The notes below the pieces were generated by a model. The model saw only the letters and a list, made by a program, of their open reading frames with translations. It searched no databases and was not told the origin of the DNA. This document shows, in pieces, positions 63,101 through 64,000 of a DNA stretch of 64,000 nucleotides (position 1 is its first letter; every line of letters begins with the position of its first letter). This DNA is from Ligula intestinalis (lineage: Eukaryota > Platyhelminthes > Cestoda > Diphyllobothriidea > Diphyllobothriidae). Made by a program: the position numbers and the translations under genes. Where the stretch lies: the NCBI GenBank assembly GCA_036362985.1, contig JAYGXS010000002.1, forward strand, positions 90,355,723 to 90,419,722. The letters run 5' to 3'.

Positions 63101-64000
63101 TTTCCACCCAAATGGTCGAATAAAATCATACCAAGCACATTAAGATTCTTCCGATAGCCAAACACAAATTGCGCATAACTGTTGAGGAAAATACTCAGGT
63201 TGATTTTTTTTAACTTTCAGAAAATTAATATGGGTTTGGTTGTCTAGGTTTGGCGTCAGAAGTTCCGTCGTGTTTTTTCAACTTTCTCAACCACAAGTGC
63301 ATGGTCATTACTATGGGCAAAAGCGGCTTGCATGATTGAGAGGAGCTTCGTTTACTAGAACGTTTTATACTACCAATGCACAATTTTCTCGACGTATGAC
63401 TTTCTTGGGTTCCAAGATGGTTGAGTGATAACGACAGTTCAAAGATTGCGAATCTTCATTCACATAATGTACCATCCAGCAAATTGGAGGCGGAAATTTG
63501 TGTCTTGCAACCGATATTGTTCTTAGTAAAATCAGAGTTGCTAAGAAAGTACCGAACACACTTCCTCACCACGCACCCACACTGGGTGGTTGGAGTCTAA
63601 AAGACTGTAGCGGGATTGACCGCACTTTCTACTAAAGCCAAGCAATTTTTCTAATTGTGTCAGCGACACATGGGCCTACTAGATGAGTTAAATTTTTCAA
63701 AGGATAAGGAATAATGGATTCATCATACCATGGTATGACAGACATATTACCACCAAAATCTCCCTACTGAAAAGTGGAACGAGTAACACATTATTTGGAA
63801 GTTATCCATGACAGGGCATCTATCTTATCAGAATGGCAGAAGTGATATGCATTCTTAGGTTAGATGATGAAAAGGGAAGACTCGTCCGAAAGAAGGGAAT
63901 TAGTTGTAAATTGTGAAGCCCATATTACTGGATTGTCATCAGACGTAGTGCAAAAGGAGAGGTAAGTTTTTCACTGGTGTTTAAGGAGGCAAACAAATCG
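60115..64000. other. Upstream of the S4 exon, probably intron
   Basis: AT-rich sequence expected to be the intron before the S4 exon. I saw no HCN S1-S3 exon on the minus strand; a very short one could be missed. It includes arm 2 of the inverted duplication. A 91-codon plus-strand open frame (61,452-61,727) and a somewhat GC-richer patch at 61,740-62,060 are unassigned. Confidence 0.6.
60647..61375 (-). repeat. Inverted duplicate, arm 2 (coding-like repeat)
   Basis: The minus strand matches 41,030-41,780 (+). Similarity begins at tcaaagc / gctttga (60,641-60,647) and fades near 61,375. On the minus strand it is partly open: NIVYLTFPFCVIYKQTRQ, ARLYQKVESIRLCKK, SQIESFIFRKLKEILEILKY and HCDITLKKVNIRR, with stops between. 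The amino-acid level agreement with arm 1 is better than expected for random decay of non-coding DNA. Confidence 0.65.

Noticed and set aside
1..64000. CRISPR arrays, bacterial operons or ribosome binding sites
   Set aside because: The window has spliced eukaryotic exons and eukaryotic retroelements; no regularly spaced short repeats were seen.

Overview
This window looks like a piece of an AT-rich, repeat-laden invertebrate nuclear genome. A parasitic flatworm (trematode or diphyllobothriidean tapeworm) is the most likely source. That is inferred from intron-rich gene structure, introns of 6.5-12.6 kb, and the mix of CR1-like LINE and several Penelope-like element (PLE) families with GIY-YIG domains; no species was identified by search.

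One host gene dominates. Six exons on the minus strand, spread over 14,583-60,114, encode the C-terminal 580 or so residues of a hyperpolarization-activated cyclic nucleotide-gated (HCN/Ih) channel: S4 voltage sensor, S4-S5 linker and S5, pore helix plus selectivity filter and S6, C-linker, cyclic-nucleotide-binding domain (CNBD), and a Ser/Arg-rich tail ending in a stop codon. All junctions are GT-AG and the phases agree across every join. Three exon lengths or boundaries match those I recall for vertebrate HCN genes (219 and 147 bp exons; a boundary after the S4 WEE). The S1-S3 and N-terminal exons are not visible and should lie beyond position 64,000. The selectivity filter reads SIGYG where most HCN channels have CIGYG.

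Layout: 1-2,560 is a decayed CR1-like LINE (+). From 2,561 to 14,582 lies the region downstream of the channel gene, with a possible small exon (2,577-2,819, -), a dispersed repeat, a degraded PLE copy (12,880-13,603) and a pair of inverted PLE tails just past the channel stop codon. The introns carry the remaining repeats: PLE-D (18,330-19,600, -), a 26.3-26.6 kb hairpin, two 350-bp direct repeats around a foldback element (30.1-32.7 kb), a tRNA-like SINE head (33.0 kb), one arm of a large inverted repeat (41.0-41.8 kb), two PLE-A copies with a tRNA-like segment between them (43.85-45.99 kb), and a near full-length PLE-B with flanking tails plus a PLE-C remnant (53.9-57.7 kb). The other arm of the large inverted repeat is at 60.65-61.38 kb.

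The most interesting non-coding signal is that the 3' tails of several PLE families carry hammerhead-ribozyme-like cores (CTGATGA, a stem II, GAAAC, GTC). The remainder is AT-rich intronic or intergenic DNA in which I see no gene.
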